Positions 23,901 to 57,661 of a stretch of DNA of 64,000 nucleotides are shown in pieces. Origin of the DNA: Haemonchus contortus (taxonomy: Eukaryota; Nematoda; Chromadorea; Rhabditida; Trichostrongylidae). The stretch covers positions 15,242,275 to 15,306,274 of the forward strand of contig LS997562.1 of the NCBI GenBank assembly GCA_000469685.2, given 5' to 3'. Numbering within the stretch: the stretch's first letter is position 1; the number at the start of each line of letters is the position of its first letter. Both the position numbers and the translations under genes were made by a program. Below the pieces are notes generated by a model. It was not told the DNA's origin and did not search any database. It saw only the letters and a list, made by a program, of their open reading frames with translations.

Positions 23901-23910
23901 CGACTGGACC

Positions 23911-24900
23911 AGATGATGCTCTCACTAGTTTTCGAACTGAGCTGTACACCTAGCTTTGACCAAGTCATAGGAAAGCAGCAAATTCTCTCGGGCAAAAAAA
24001 CAGTTTCATTCTCTAGCTTCATAGCCTTGCGAGGAAGAATAAAAGCCTTGAGTTTGGGCTTCCTCGTTGTGTCGTAGCTGACCCTTTGGGTGGCTTCGAA
24101 GGTCTCCACGATTCACCCTCATTTGCTGGAGAGAGCGGTCATGCTTTTCAAGTTGGAAACGGGGAATGCACTGACTGACGGACTGATGCAAGTGTGTCCT
24201 GCCAAAATCGATCTTCGCCCTCAATTCAATACCACTTTTTGGTATTTCCAATCGTTTACTGTTGAGCAGCCGCGGCGGTAAGCCCAAGCCAGTTTTTTGT
24301 ACCTCTTCTCTTTCCAATCAGTTCGTAGTGCAGTATTTCTCAGGTTTTTGAACCTGACCCGCACCCTGTAACCCAGTTTTCTCTAGCAGTGCTAACACAT
24401 CTACGTTGTTATATGCCTAGGGGGTGCCTAGTTTCGGGAAGTTTTGGAACACTTATAAACAAAACTCTAGCAAAACATGGTTACTATACGATCCGAAAAA
24501 AAATAACCTAGTGTTACTGCGTGAAGGGCTGTATCATTATTTTTGCTTACTTTCCATAGTCGTGAAGTATTATACGTTTCACACGTTCTGCACTGACTTG
24601 CAGTACCTACCAGTAATGCTCTTATATGCTCGTGATCGATTCAAAGGCGAAGCTCAAGAGTCTTCGAAGAGGGTCGTCTTTTGACTACCTGTGAACTCTC
24701 TGCTTTCCTAGCACTATCGTAAAGATGTTCGACGAGCCGGTATGTTGTCGATGACGGAATCTTTCCATTCACTCGCAAGGGAAGCGAAGTGGTCCCAGTT
24801 GATGAGGGTCTTGGGGTTTTGTTTCTCAACTTTCTAGCTCTCTCTCCGCGCACTGAGAAGCAGAATCTAACGCGGAGGACATACGATCCCGTGTAAAACT
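23911..24900. other. Intergenic, nothing recognised
   Basis: Open frames of 79-103 codons occur on both strands between 23838 and 24317, but none resembles a known family. Confidence 0.4.
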
Positions 24901-24949
24901 TCGGAGCAGCAGCGACGCGACCTCAATCAGGCAAAATCTTCGATTGAAG

Positions 24950-27420
24950 CTGATGTGTTCATTTCCGATCGGAGATTTTGTTTTCGGAGATTTGATTGGC
25001 TAGGTTCCTTCAAGAGTGTGGACGGAGTGGATACTGAAACTGAAATGTTTCATGCTATCATACACCACGCGATGGATCTCTTCATACCTTTTAAAAGGCT
25101 CTCTTCATTAATGTCTAACTTACCTGATATCTTGTATCAGTGTGTAACAGAAGGAATCAGCTTTGGAATTCAGCCGTGAATACGCAATTACCTTCAGGAT
25201 GGAACAGATATCATTTGTTCGATAAAAAATATACTAAAAAACTAGGTAAATACTATGCTCATGTTGAGGCCAAAATGTTATCCAAAGGCGGGGTTAAAGT
25301 TTTTTACTCAATCCTGATTTCGAGGCTTTCAGATAAGCCATGCATTGCTACGTTATGCAAGGATTCAATAAGGGCAGCGACTGATGAAAACAAAGCCGAA
25401 ATGTTTGCTGATGGTCTTACAAAGTTGGCGATTTATGGACAAAACTTCAGTCTCGGACGGGACTCGAGCCCGTACTTGTCCTTTTCGGGGACCGTGCTCG
25501 TATCCAGTACACTACCGAGATCCCGCTTGCCCTCGCCTTCTTAATGGCTTATATGCCATAGCTTATCAGCACTCACACGTACAACGTGTTGAGCCCGTCG
25601 GCCAATATCAGCACTGAGCCGTAAACTGAAGCCTTCAAATAATATAACTTAATTTGCCCGTGTTGAGCCGGTCATTGTACGTGCTTATAAGCTATGGCAT
25701 ATAAGCCATTGAGAAGTGGAGGTGGAAGCGGGATCTCGGTAGTGTTAGGGATAAGTGCGCGGTCCCTGAAAAGGAGAAGTACGGGTTTGAGTGTCGTCCG
25801 AGACTGAAGTTTTGTCATAAATCGCCAACCTTGTGAGACTTTCGGAACACGTGGTGCGGCGATATAGCAGTAGTGAACAAAACATCAAGTCAAAACATGT
25901 TTGCTGATACTTTCGAAAAAGTCTGCTTCATCTTGCTCTGTAATGTTGTATCCCAGTATTGCTTGCACTGATCCTGCTCCTTGGTTTTATAAAGAAGATA
26001 TTGCTGCGATGCTGCTCGAGTGGGCATCACCGGCCCCAAATAATCCTGATGGAGTTCAGCATATTTGATTGTTAAGCAATGTATTCATGAAATCACTGAT
26101 CCTCTTGATCTTATTCAACCTTAGTTTCATGAACAGTGAAGTACCAAGTAGGTGGGAACATGCTATTGTCATTCAACAGCAAGAAAAAACCCTATCTCAT
26201 CCTGGAAAGTATAGGCCTATAAGCTTGAATTTTTGCCTGAATTTTCGAGAAAATCATCAAGAAATTCATAGTTTCTAATCTTAATAGTTTGGTATAATTC
26301 TAAATTCTCTTCATGGTTTTTGTAAAGGTAGATTTACTGAAACTTCGTTACTGGATTGTCTCAGTGACTGGGGAACGTCTTTGGATCGGAGAGGTACGTG
26401 GATGGAGTTTACTTTGATTTCCAAAGAGCATTTGATAGAGTTTCTCATGAGTTGTTGGTTCGAAAACTGGAGTATCTTGGTTCCCATCCTCTTGTGAGGG
26501 ATTGGACAAAAGAAGGATTGGACAAAAGAATTTCTATATAGCAGAAAGTCCAAGTCTTAGTGAAGGTTTCTTACTCATCTGTTCGCACTGTAAAATCAGG
26601 ATTACCTCGAGATGGGGTACGGTTTCTTCACCGGTTCTGTTTAACTTTTTTACTTCAGACTTTCCTTGGTTTCTTAAGAATCTTGATGTGTTTGCAACCT
26701 TTACTCAGATGACATAAAAATCTGTTAAGAGGTCTCTAGGGTTGGTGCTGATATAATTCTCCATAATGCAATTGATAAAGCAGTTGAATGGCCTGTAATA
26801 GATCATCTTCCACTTTCCATCGAACAAATGTTGTGCCTGGGCAAGCATGCTCGGATTCCTTTATATCGTTTGAGTAACTCGATTCTCAAAGTGGTATCTG
26901 AAGTCCGCGACCTGGAATTCCATTATGATGGGACTCTTGACTTTTCTATCCATTATGAAGCATTAGTTTCAAAAGCTCTCCGTCGAAGATTCAATGTCTT
27001 CATAGTTCTTCGCACCAATGACTCGAATACTTTGCTTCGAACTTTTAAGGTTCACGTTGGTCCCATTTTGGACTGTAGTTTGGAAGGAGTACAAAATAGT
27101 TTCACTCGTAAACTCATGATTTGGAGTCATAATTTAAATTATGAAGAAATAGTCAGTGGAACTGAGCGCAATAAGGTACTAGGTCTGAAATCTCTTGAAT
27201 GGAGAAGGAAAAAACTTGATATACTTATGGCATACAAAATTTTGAATGGCAAAACTGTTGTGGATGTTTTTAGTTCTTCACATTTGTGTTTTCTGATACG
27301 AAAGGTTCCTCAGCAAGGTTTCAACCATGCCAGCAAGAACTCGAATTACTTTGCAGTTTTTTAGTAAAAAAAGTTATGTTGAGCTTTAATTCTCTTTTAC
27401 ATCGGAATCTCATCCCCCCT
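24950..27420 (+). pseudogene. Decayed CR1/jockey-like LINE
   Basis: Conceptual translation with several frameshifts gives, in order: a linker (about 25140-25410, KKYTKKLGKYYAHVEAKMLS); an RT start around PGKYRPISLN (26200); GFCKGRFTETSLLDCLSDWG (26315-26375); a damaged YFDFQRAFDRVSHELLVRKL block (26410-26470); a trace of SGLP (26595); and the C-terminal region at 26828-27364 with LGLKSLEWRRKKLDILMAYK, typical of CR1/jockey tails. There is no intact ORF2, so it is not autonomous. The inverted SINE pair at 25413-25896 interrupts it. Confidence 0.75.
25413..25896. mobile_element. Inverted pair of tRNA-derived SINE (family B) with 12-bp TSD
   Basis: Arms 25414-25571 and 25680-25838 are inverse copies. 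Each carries GTACGGG.T.GAGT(C/G).CGTCC, a tRNA B-box-like core, and ATCTCGGTAGTGT, A-box-like. The pair is flanked by ATGTTTGCTGAT at 25401-25412 and 25897-25908. Removing it joins the LINE frame KAEMFAD to TFEKV, which confirms the boundaries. 58 nt (25839-25896) on the right side have no partner. Confidence 0.8.
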
Positions 27421-27659
27421 AGTTATCGTACTTTCAAGAAATTTATCAATAAGTTGATTTGACGTAGTTAAGTTCAGTTCAGAAATGGTTAATATTGTCA
27501 CCTTTTATTCCACATACTTATACATAGCATGTCCGTTAATAGGTAATGTGGTCTGTTTATCATGGAACTGTACACCAGGTGACTCCTATATCCATCTCAA
27601 ACGAGAGGGCTTCTGGAATTGCGAGATACCGAGGATGGTGTGAGTCGACAAAATGAACT

Positions 27660-28255
27660 CGGACAGATTTTCACGCCCTCATTTCATTCCATTCCGCGAG
27701 TCCCGATGTCGAGCTCTTCAATCGTTCTTCTGGGGCCAATCTAGGCGTTAGAATCACCGACGATGACCTTGAAGAAAGTGTGGTTCTCTCTGTAGAGCTT
27801 CTCCATATCGTATAAAGCACTTCCAACTCCTCTTCTCCGATGCTCGATGTTGGTGCGTAGGCAACGAAGATGGTTGGAGTTGGGGTTGAACCACATCTTC
27901 TTAATCGCAAACGTCCGATTCGCGTTGTTACGTTTTCGTACAAATCGATGTTCATAGCCAAAAGCGTAGTGACGAGGACACCTACGCCGCCGACGCCTCT
28001 GCTGTAGCATGCCCCAAGGAATAGTTCTTCTTCAGTGTCAAATACAGCGTGCTACGGGCTATGCCTTCTCGTCTCGATCAGTCCGATTACTTCGTACTTG
28101 ATCTTCTTGGCTTGTATCATCAGGTCTTCTATACACGCTTCCGATGCAAGCGACAGTGCGTTGAAAGTACAGATCGCCATCCTAGTCCTTCTCCTTTTGG
28201 GCAGCCTGTTTTGGCCGTGAGATTTTAGCAGCCCCTCCCGAGTGGTTCTACCCAA
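27660..28255 (-). pseudogene. RTE-type LINE endonuclease fragment
   Basis: Minus-strand frames contain MAICTFNALSLASEACIEDL then KYEVIGLIETRR (28180-28055), an APE endonuclease start with N and E in the usual places. After a frameshift come GVGVLV (about 27990), IFVAYAPTSS (27870) and VIVGDSNA (about 27745; GDFNA in active elements). The sequence stops near 27660 and no reverse transcriptase follows. It is a 5' fragment of an RTE-like element. Confidence 0.75.
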
Positions 28256-30425
28256 CGTTGCCGTATTGGGGGCCCCCAGGTTTTGGGGGATGGATGAGGC
28301 CCATTTCTATTACTGTTTGTGGCGAGTGGATACCCGACGTGTAGCTTGCCAGGCTCTAATTTACTCCGGGGGTTTGTCAGGCTATCCAGAATCTTGGACG
28401 AGAGGCTCTGTTTTTTGAGGCGGCCATGAATCGCCTTCCAGATACTTCCCATCACTCGAATGCAAGCTTTTGGCGGAGTTGATGGGCAGGATGCCACACA
28501 TTACTATAAAAAATACTTCTTCCCCACCACTGTATAGAAAACACACTGTTATTTTGCATGGAATGATTTTAGTAGGAGGGACTACAATATTCTCCTTGTT
28601 AAAGGTAAAGTTTACAATAATTTTGCGGTATCTAGTTTGAATCGAGTAATGGGAATGATATCTGGCTCAATGCGAAAGTGCGAAGAAAACGCAAAAATCG
28701 GGATATTAGGAGAAATATAAGGCATGACAAGAGAAGTAAAATTAGGGTTTGCTGCGTGGATGGAGTATTTGGACCAGCTGTTTATATGCGTTCGCATTGC
28801 ATAGAGCTGGCAGAAATACGCTCCCTGCGTGGAAGGTTTGGGTCTCGTTGCGAACGGTGCATCCTCTACAGATTCTACAACGCTTAGGAACTCGTCCGCC
28901 TTGGGTGTGAACGCCGACTAAGCCTTACTAAATCTTATCTTGACTTTTTCAAACCGACAGCGTCTCTTAGGCTATCCTTGGGAGACAGGTTAATTTTAGG
29001 AAGAAAGCTCAGAAACCATTTTTTACTCCTTGACGACCATGGCACCCGCCGGTCATAGTTCTTTCTGACTTTTTTTTCAAACCGACAGCGTCTCTTAGGC
29101 TATCCTTGAGAGACATTGCGCCTCTCATAAACTTTCCTATTCTTTATACTAAAAAAACTCAAATGTATGACATACTTGACATTGCGCCAGTCATAGTTCT
29201 TTATGAAAAGTAAGTCATAAAGAACTGACTGGCGCATGGGACCACGGCACCCAATGTTGGGTGCCACCATGTTTTTTTCTTTATTTCACATTTGAAACCT
29301 ACATAATATTTTCATATTTGATAACAAACTCCATGGTATTTATATGCAACATGGTCCACGAGAATGTTTTATAGGAGCATATTTATTACAAGCATATATT
29401 GTCAATGGAGTAGTACTGAAAAGGTTTAGATACTTTGGCAAGATTTGTGTGTGTCCTGGAAGCATTAGAGGCAGTACGTCGAATACCTGATCTGCGATTA
29501 TGTGACCGATCGACTTTTCATCCTCAAGATCCTTGGGTGTTATACGAATTCCATCTGCTTACACTATAACCAAAATTCTAACCTACATTGCTTACAAATC
29601 CGAAGTGCAATTCTATGCCTCAGTTTTATAAAAGACAAAAGAAGATCTGATTCTTCTGTTATGCGGAAAGATTGCTAAGTTTAACAAGCCAGAGAAAGGA
29701 GTTCCTTCTGGGACCATGGCACCCACCGGTGGGTGCCAGTCGTGCACGTAGGGAAGGGGCGTGGTCCCTTGGGCGCGTCACGTCGAAATCGGCATCGGTG
29801 GTCGTCAAAGGCTTAACGTGAATTATTCCTCCAGAACCAGTAATGCCACTCTTCTTGCAGAAGCTGAAGATGTGAATGTCGGAACGTGGTAGTCCTACCC
29901 TTCCTAATGGTCAGTCATATAACATATCATGTACACTATGTACGTGATAATAGACGACAATTTTTAAACGATTCGAAATCAAAAAAGATCACCGTTCTGA
30001 ATTTTTTGCGTTCGGTCTTGGGATTTAAACAGCGCTTTGCTTTGTTCATACTGACGGGCGGGAGAAATCCATTTACCAGGGATTGAATGGGCGCGCTCAT
30101 GAATACGTGGGGTTTTAAAGAGTAGGCAATAGTCAAGGAGACACTTCATTGATAGATTTTTGTAGAGATGCCTCGCTGATCCCATTGCCAGCGAATGGTA
30201 TACAAAAAACAATTTGTTAAAGTGGTCGAAGTAACCAGTACAACTCTCCCACAAACAAAGTAAAGAATTTTCAAATTGACTGGAATGTACCCATGTATTT
30301 CGTAGCTGAAAAGCTTGCTTTGGAGCATCGTAGAATTTTTTGAGCACGACGGGGACGGGAGTGGGTGGGCAAGCAATTTCGGGCAGCAATATCGAGGGCC
30401 CGCCCATGTTGAAGCAGCAGTGGTG
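28256..30425. other. Intergenic, low-copy repeats
   Basis: A roughly 50-bp direct repeat containing AAACCGACAGCGTCTCTTAG occurs at 28936-28994 and 29060-29118. Small palindromes around GGCACCCA/TGGGTGCC occur near 29250 and 29717. The 5' UTR of ser-7 should lie just before 30426. Nothing else is recognised. Confidence 0.4.
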
Positions 30426-52079
<21,654 letters not shown>

Positions 52080-52378
52080 GTTAACAATCATTTATTATTG
52101 TTTCGTGATTTCAGCTAATATGAGGGCAAGCACGAAGAGGATCCTAAGTTCAGTAGAGTTATAAGCAATGGCGGAGCATGAGGGGCATTGAGTTTGTAAA
52201 CTTCCACTCTGACGATCGAAATGGAACAATTGACTTTCCATTCACGGAGATGTATTCAAAACCCAGTAGATATGAGTTGCCTACGTGATGGCTGATGACG
52301 TAATTCGAATCTGTCACGCAGACGACTTCTGTTTAGAAGCAACTTCTGAAGGCGCTTCTGGCAAGTTCAGAAACAAAC

Positions 52379-52470
52379 GTGGTCTCCTCTTTCCGCCCTA
52401 TCAGTATTGCTTCACCAGCAGCTAAGGTTGCGGAAAAACTGGTACGTGATAAACTTTCGCAAAAACACGT
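52379..52470 (+). pseudogene. Reverse transcriptase scrap (LINE)
   Basis: The frame reads SSFRPISIASPAAKVAEKLV then RDKL. This matches the RT block YRPISITS...K.FEKLI.DRL that also occurs in the minus-strand LINE at 57270-57310. Nothing recognisable follows, so it is only a fragment. Confidence 0.45.
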
Positions 52471-52659
52471 CAGTACCATTTTTGGTGAATGTGTCCATAA
52501 TCCCGGGTTAGATGGAACTGCTTTTCAGAACTACCTGAAGATTCGAGATTCTTGTCGTTTATATGATAGCATTATCAAAATTGAAGTTTTCGTTTTAAAT
52601 CTAGCGCTTGAAGTTCTTCCGAGTAGAAATACAATATATTTACAGGGTGCGCCATAGGT

Positions 52660-54400
52660 ATAGTAAAAACTTTTCGGACGTCCGTAATTTCCTTGTTTGG
52701 AGCGTTCCTCCAAATCTGCACTTCCCCTCAGGTACCTTCTGAGATACCCAAGCCTACATATGTACTTTGGTGCTCTCAACTCGTCAGATTTCGGAAAACG
52801 GTAGAGCCTTGCAGACATCCACCAACCGTTCCGTCTGTGGGCGCATTCGGTGTTGGTCTTTTTCGGGATCGCTCCTCCTCTCAACACTTCCCACATGTCA
52901 GTATCTTGGAACGCGATGCGTAGACAGGACAACGACAAACCTCGAAACGGTCGTATTGTATCACATTTGACTTCTTTTCCGAATAGAACTGCTTTGGAGG
53001 GTGTACGCTGCGGAACCTGCAGAAACGCGAGAAAAATGTCTGCAGATTTCTTTGTCACTCCGATAAGAAGAGTCAGTTCTGACAATGAGTAAACAAGCCT
53101 GTATACACGAGTGCTGAAGCCGTTGAGAAGAGTCGGATCGCCTCTCATGGCTATTTTCCCTCTTCTGTGATGGTTTAGCCTAGAATCTCTGCCAACACAG
53201 CAATATTGGATTTTGGTTGAGAAAAGTACAAAACTTAAACCGAATCCCTTTATAAAGGGCTTTCTGAAAAGATGCAGCGAGGGTCAAAGATTTGATGGGT
53301 ACGATTTGAAAACTGCTGCGCACTTGCTCACGAATGGGAAAAGATCAAGGCTGGTGCTGAGGAAATGATCGCGACTTTATCCCAGCTTGCAACCCCCATA
53401 CGAATTTCCCGGACCACAGTGTGACGGGTCGTTTGATATGGTTCGTAGTGAAGAGGAAAGCCTGCGCTGCAAAACGCAATGCAGTTGCTGCTCCTGAGAG
53501 ATCATCGTAGAAAGCTTGGGCTCGTGTTTCTCAAGTAACTATGCGTGTCACTGTCGATGAGTAGCCAAAGCGTCTTCGAGCTATAGTTACTTCAGAAGAC
53601 GGTTATATAAGATCGCCGTGTGTTTGTTCTGTAGAGGCGATGCATAGTAAATAACTCACAAGAAATTATCATGTTAGGCACGCCCCTAAATGATACGGGG
53701 TCGAGCGGGACCACCAGAAAGCGTGGTCCTCACTTATACCTCTACTGACGTCAAGGGCAAGACGTAGGTTCTGTAGTTTGATAAAGGCTTATTTATTCTG
53801 TGTTTCACTAGCGGCAAAATCCGCACTCATTACGCTCATACTTGTTTCATTCTACTCCGTAGTAACCGGGGTACATAAAAACCAGTGAACCGCCAGCACA
53901 GAGGCGGCGATCTTTTCCCCGGTTCTCAGAAGTCATTAAACAGACAATTCCGAAAAATGGTTAGCTACTCTTTGCAATCTCTAGAAATGTAAAAACACTG
54001 TATCACCCCAGAAACCGATGCAAGAACTAAATGATGTCCCGAGGCCGGATCACGTAATGTATACATTTGGAGTAGATCACCATCTCATTTTTCATTTCTC
54101 AATTCTGCAAATAGTTTTACTGCTCTCCTCTACCTTCTACGCGAGGGCCGAATAAGCCCATATTTGGGCCATACGTGATTGCGCGTAACTTTTGTAAATA
54201 GGTGTAAGCATAGGTATAGGTTCACTACGTGTGCAAAAGGCAAAAGTGCGAAAAGTGAATCGATAAAACAGCGGGAACTCGAACACATTTTCCATAAAAT
54301 CAAGTCAGATGTCAAAAACTTAGTGTAATAAATGAAGAATTTTATAATTCATTAGTCAGTCTCATACTTTGTGTCATATCTTAATAGCATTTGCGTAATG
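52660..54400. other. Intergenic, nothing recognised
   Basis: A 205-codon minus-strand frame (53148-52531) is the longest here but resembles no family I know, and all frames around it are similarly open. No splice structure is evident. Confidence 0.35.
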
Positions 54401-54767
54401 TCTGAATTCAGTCAGAGATATGTTCAACGGTTTTTTTGAAAGCATTGACTCCCAGTTCTAAACGAGAAACTTTTGGCTCGCAAAGTTGTCCTGGGTTGGC
54501 TGAGAAAAATCTTGCTGGATTCTCCTCTTGTTCTCGAGGGCATTAATTTGAAAACGTTGCATAAACCAGCCAGAACCAGATAAACCCTGTATCATCTTGT
54601 GAAATGAACAAGGTCAAAAATATTACGTCTGGACTGAAGAATTGATACTCCCAGAAACCTGTTCCTAATTGCAACTTTTGGTATTTTGTCATGGAGGAAA
54701 CCATTGAGTCGAATTAGTAGTTTAATTAGTAGTGGAATTATTCTGAACCTTCTCGAAAGCATATATA

Positions 54768-56339
54768 CAGTCCCGTTCAAAAAGAAATCACCTTGAACCT
54801 TTTTTTGCCATAACTCAGCTCAAGGTCAATATTTCTCGGTGATTTTTTGACAGCACCGTTTCCAAACATTACCGAATCTTCTGCGATGCAGAATCGGCGG
54901 TAGCTCGCTTCCGGCCTAGTGGGTACATTTTTTTTCAAAAACTTGCTGAACTGGCATGTTCTTCAGGTAGGTTTCATTGTGTTTTCTGAGTCTAGAAGTG
55001 TTAGTGATCCTTCGTTCTGATAGCTGATTGGTCTCAGTAAAGAGACAAAACTCTGACCCTCGCACCCTGATCGTAGTGCAGCACTCCGCCATAGACACGG
55101 GCAGTAAACAGAAATTGACCCATGCTCAACATCCAAGGCTGTTTATTGTTATAATGTCTACCATTGTGAAGGCATTGGAAGTACTGAAATTATCATAGGC
55201 CCAATCAAACAAGACAGCTCAGAAAGGCCACGGATTGCCGTTCCTGAGGGCTATAGGAAGATCATTTCTGCGTCGATTCAAGATATCCAGACGAGCATCT
55301 TCCGATATAATGACCGAAATATCACGACGGCGACGTTGCTAGCATCTCGAGGTACCATCATCAGACGCCTGCGGGATGCTGGATTATATGGAAGAGGACT
55401 TGTGAGGAAGTATGTGGATCTCTGAGAAACAGAGGAGTTCGACTTCAATGGGTGCGTAGGCACCTTCACTGGACCTTCGCCCACTGACTCAAATTCGTGT
55501 ACAGCGACTAGTCAAAGATCGTTTCGCTTGGTAGAGATGGGATTTCGTTCGTGGAAAACCTTTTAAAATACAAGTTTCGACCCCAAGCACCAATTGTCAA
55601 CTCTCAGGCATGGTGACGGCTCAGTATTGGTTTGGGGATTTTTTCATAGTTTAAGCTCGGGCTCCCTGCACCATATTCATGCCGCTATGGACCAGCAGAT
55701 GTACGTAGACAATTTTCTGGGATGCATGCTACCTTCGGCCGTCTTGTGCACGGCATAAAACTTCTTTCCAGCAAGATACCAATCCCAAACAGAGATTTAC
55801 AAGGGGCGTGACTGGCTGACTCAACGGAAAATTCGATACCTTGTCTGACCAGCCAGCCCCTGACCTAAAGATCATTGAATCCTCGTGGCAGAAATTCGAG
55901 AAAAGGATAGCCGGTAAAACAATCACAAATGCTGCTCAGAGATTTGGCCAGTTTGAAGAAGAAAGGAGGAAAGTTGGTGAGTGCCTGATCGACAAGTTCG
56001 TCGAACCAATACCCCGCAGCTGCTGAGCCGTCATCGATGCCAAAGACTTCGCTACAAAGTATTAGCCTAATAGTTAGTTAGGTTTTGATCTCATGATGAT
56101 AGCGTTGAGGTGAGACGATTTATTTTAAATTATTGAAACTTACGTTATTTTGTCCTGTTCAGAAAAAAATGTGAAAAGTGGCCTTTTGAACGGAATAAAA
56201 AAGAGTTCCGTGAGCTGTGTGATGGAGACATTAAAAATCATTACTGTTGACAACATATCAAAAAGTCAGTCAAAAATATTGAATTCGAGATGATTTATGG
56301 CAAAAAACGTTCAAGATGATTTCTTTTTGAACGGTACTG
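54768..56339 (+). mobile_element. Full-length Tc1-like transposon (1,572 bp), inactive
   Basis: The ends CAGTCCCGTTCAAAAAGAAA and the inverse TTTCTTTTTGAACGGTACTG are flanked by TA. On the plus strand the transposase is readable in broken frames: HGDGSVLVWGFF near 55605, FQQDTNPKQR near 55765 (second catalytic Asp), QPAPDLKIIESSWQKFEKRI then AGKTITNAAQR (55848-55950; active elements have SPDLNPIEN.W), and CLIDKFVEPIPRSC (55982-56025). Stops and frameshifts mean no intact product. It inserted into the minus-strand LINE. A second copy is at 46709-48780. Confidence 0.87.
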
Positions 56340-56582
56340 TATGCTCCCTTTGTTTGTAAATTTTCAAATCATCCACATATTCCTTTGTCCTAACTCCTTC
56401 ACATAGCATGCTCGGAATTTCAGCTGTCAAAATGTTGAAAAGGACAGGCGATAATACACCTCCTTGCGGAACCCCACTTCTTACGTTACTCGGGCTCGAG
56501 AATGACTGATCAATTTTCACTTGAAACCTTCTGCCTTCATGATAATTTCTGATCCATTCAACAACAACAGAGTGGAACTTAA

Positions 56583-57020
56583 AGGCACAGTTCACAATAA
56601 AAATGGCTTCTGAGATTTTTACATGGTATGAATTCGGGGCCCCTTGTGATACCATATGTGCCGAAATGAGGTAGTAAAACGTTCTGGTTAGGGCATAATA
56701 AGGGTCCTGAGAATGAGGAACAAGAGGCCTGGGCTGACTACGAAATCTTATTGCCATTCACCACTTTCGCATTGGAGCAACATTAGTGAACAATCGATAA
56801 GCTGATTGGCAAATTGTCACGGACGGGCATGTAGATTTCGTTGCAAAATCAACTGTGTTGTGTGCAATTGCAGAAACTGCTTCGCGTTCGTCTGGCTCGC
56901 CAGAACACTCCATTTAGCCTCGGTTTTCGGCTGCGTAACTCGCCCAACCCCCTTTTGACTACTTTTTTGACCCTTTGTATTTCTTGATTCCTCGTTATCT
57001 GATTATCGTGAACTGTGCCT
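56583..57020. mobile_element. TTAA-type MITE, copy 2 (438 bp)
   Basis: AGGCACAGTTCAC...GTGAACTGTGCCT flanked by TTAA at 56579-56582 and 57021-57024. Deleting the element plus one TTAA restores the host LINE frame (RKLESL joined to KFHSVV), so the boundaries and the 4-bp target are secure. Exact TTAA duplication is the hallmark of piggyBac transposition. Confidence 0.9.
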
Positions 57021-57661
57021 TTAAGCGACTCCAATTTGCGAAGCAACTTTTTACGTGAAACTCTATCGAATGCTTTGGCAAACTTAAAGTACATCACATC
57101 GCAACAGTCCTTTTTGTCCAGAGCTTCCGTCCAGTCATCAAGACATTCTAATGAATTAGGTTCAACTGATCGTCTCTTGACAAAACCATGTTGCTCATTG
57201 GAAATTATCTTGTTAACAGATAGGTGATTGACTACGTGGTCCTTCAAGACTTTCTTGAATAGCTCTCAGAACACCGAAGTGATACTAACAGGTCGGTAAT
57301 TTATAGAGTCCCACGAAAGTTCCTTTTTAAGTATAGGCGTAACGAAGGAGTGTTTCCATCGCATAGCGACCTCACCGGACATTGGAGACTGATTGAAGAT
57401 ATAAGCAACAGCCCCACATATGACTGGAGCCATTCTTCGCACAAGGAAGAACGTTAGAAAATCAGGAGCGACCGAGGGTGACCCAGGCCATTTCTCGATC
57501 AAGTCACTCAAAGCCAAAGCTGTAAACCGAGGAAAGTCTTCCATAGACTCAACATCATGGTAGAATAGCGTGCGTAGGAATGTAAATAATTTTGAGAAGA
57601 ATACAGCTGGCAGAGCATGAGCTCTGCTTTGAATCCCTAGTTTCAAGAACTGTGAAAACAT

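Larger units (their letters stand above)
54400..57661 (-). pseudogene. CR1/jockey-like LINE interrupted by Tc1 and a TTAA MITE
   Basis: Read on minus: an RT start with RWKHSFVTPILKKE and NYRPVSITSVF (57370-57266); NEQHGFVKRRSVEPNSLECL then DDWTEALD (57200-57120); YFKFAKAFDRVSRKKLLRKL (57090-57030). After the MITE come FHSVVVEWIRNY (56580-56545), RSGVPQGGVLSPVLFNIL (56490-56430) and the catalytic YVDDLKIY (56375-56350; more often FADD). After the Tc1 element come traces of EKVQ (about 54745) and RFLGVSILQSRRNIFDLVHF (54665-54600). The segment between the catalytic box and EKVQ is mostly missing. Frameshifts make it inactive. Confidence 0.78.

Noticed and set aside
52531..53148. 205-codon minus-strand frame as a gene
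   Set aside because: All neighbouring frames are similarly open, no domain is visible, and it runs into a mariner-like end (ACAGGGTGCGCCATAG at about 52644) without transposase motifs. A partner end was not found, so no mariner element is called either.
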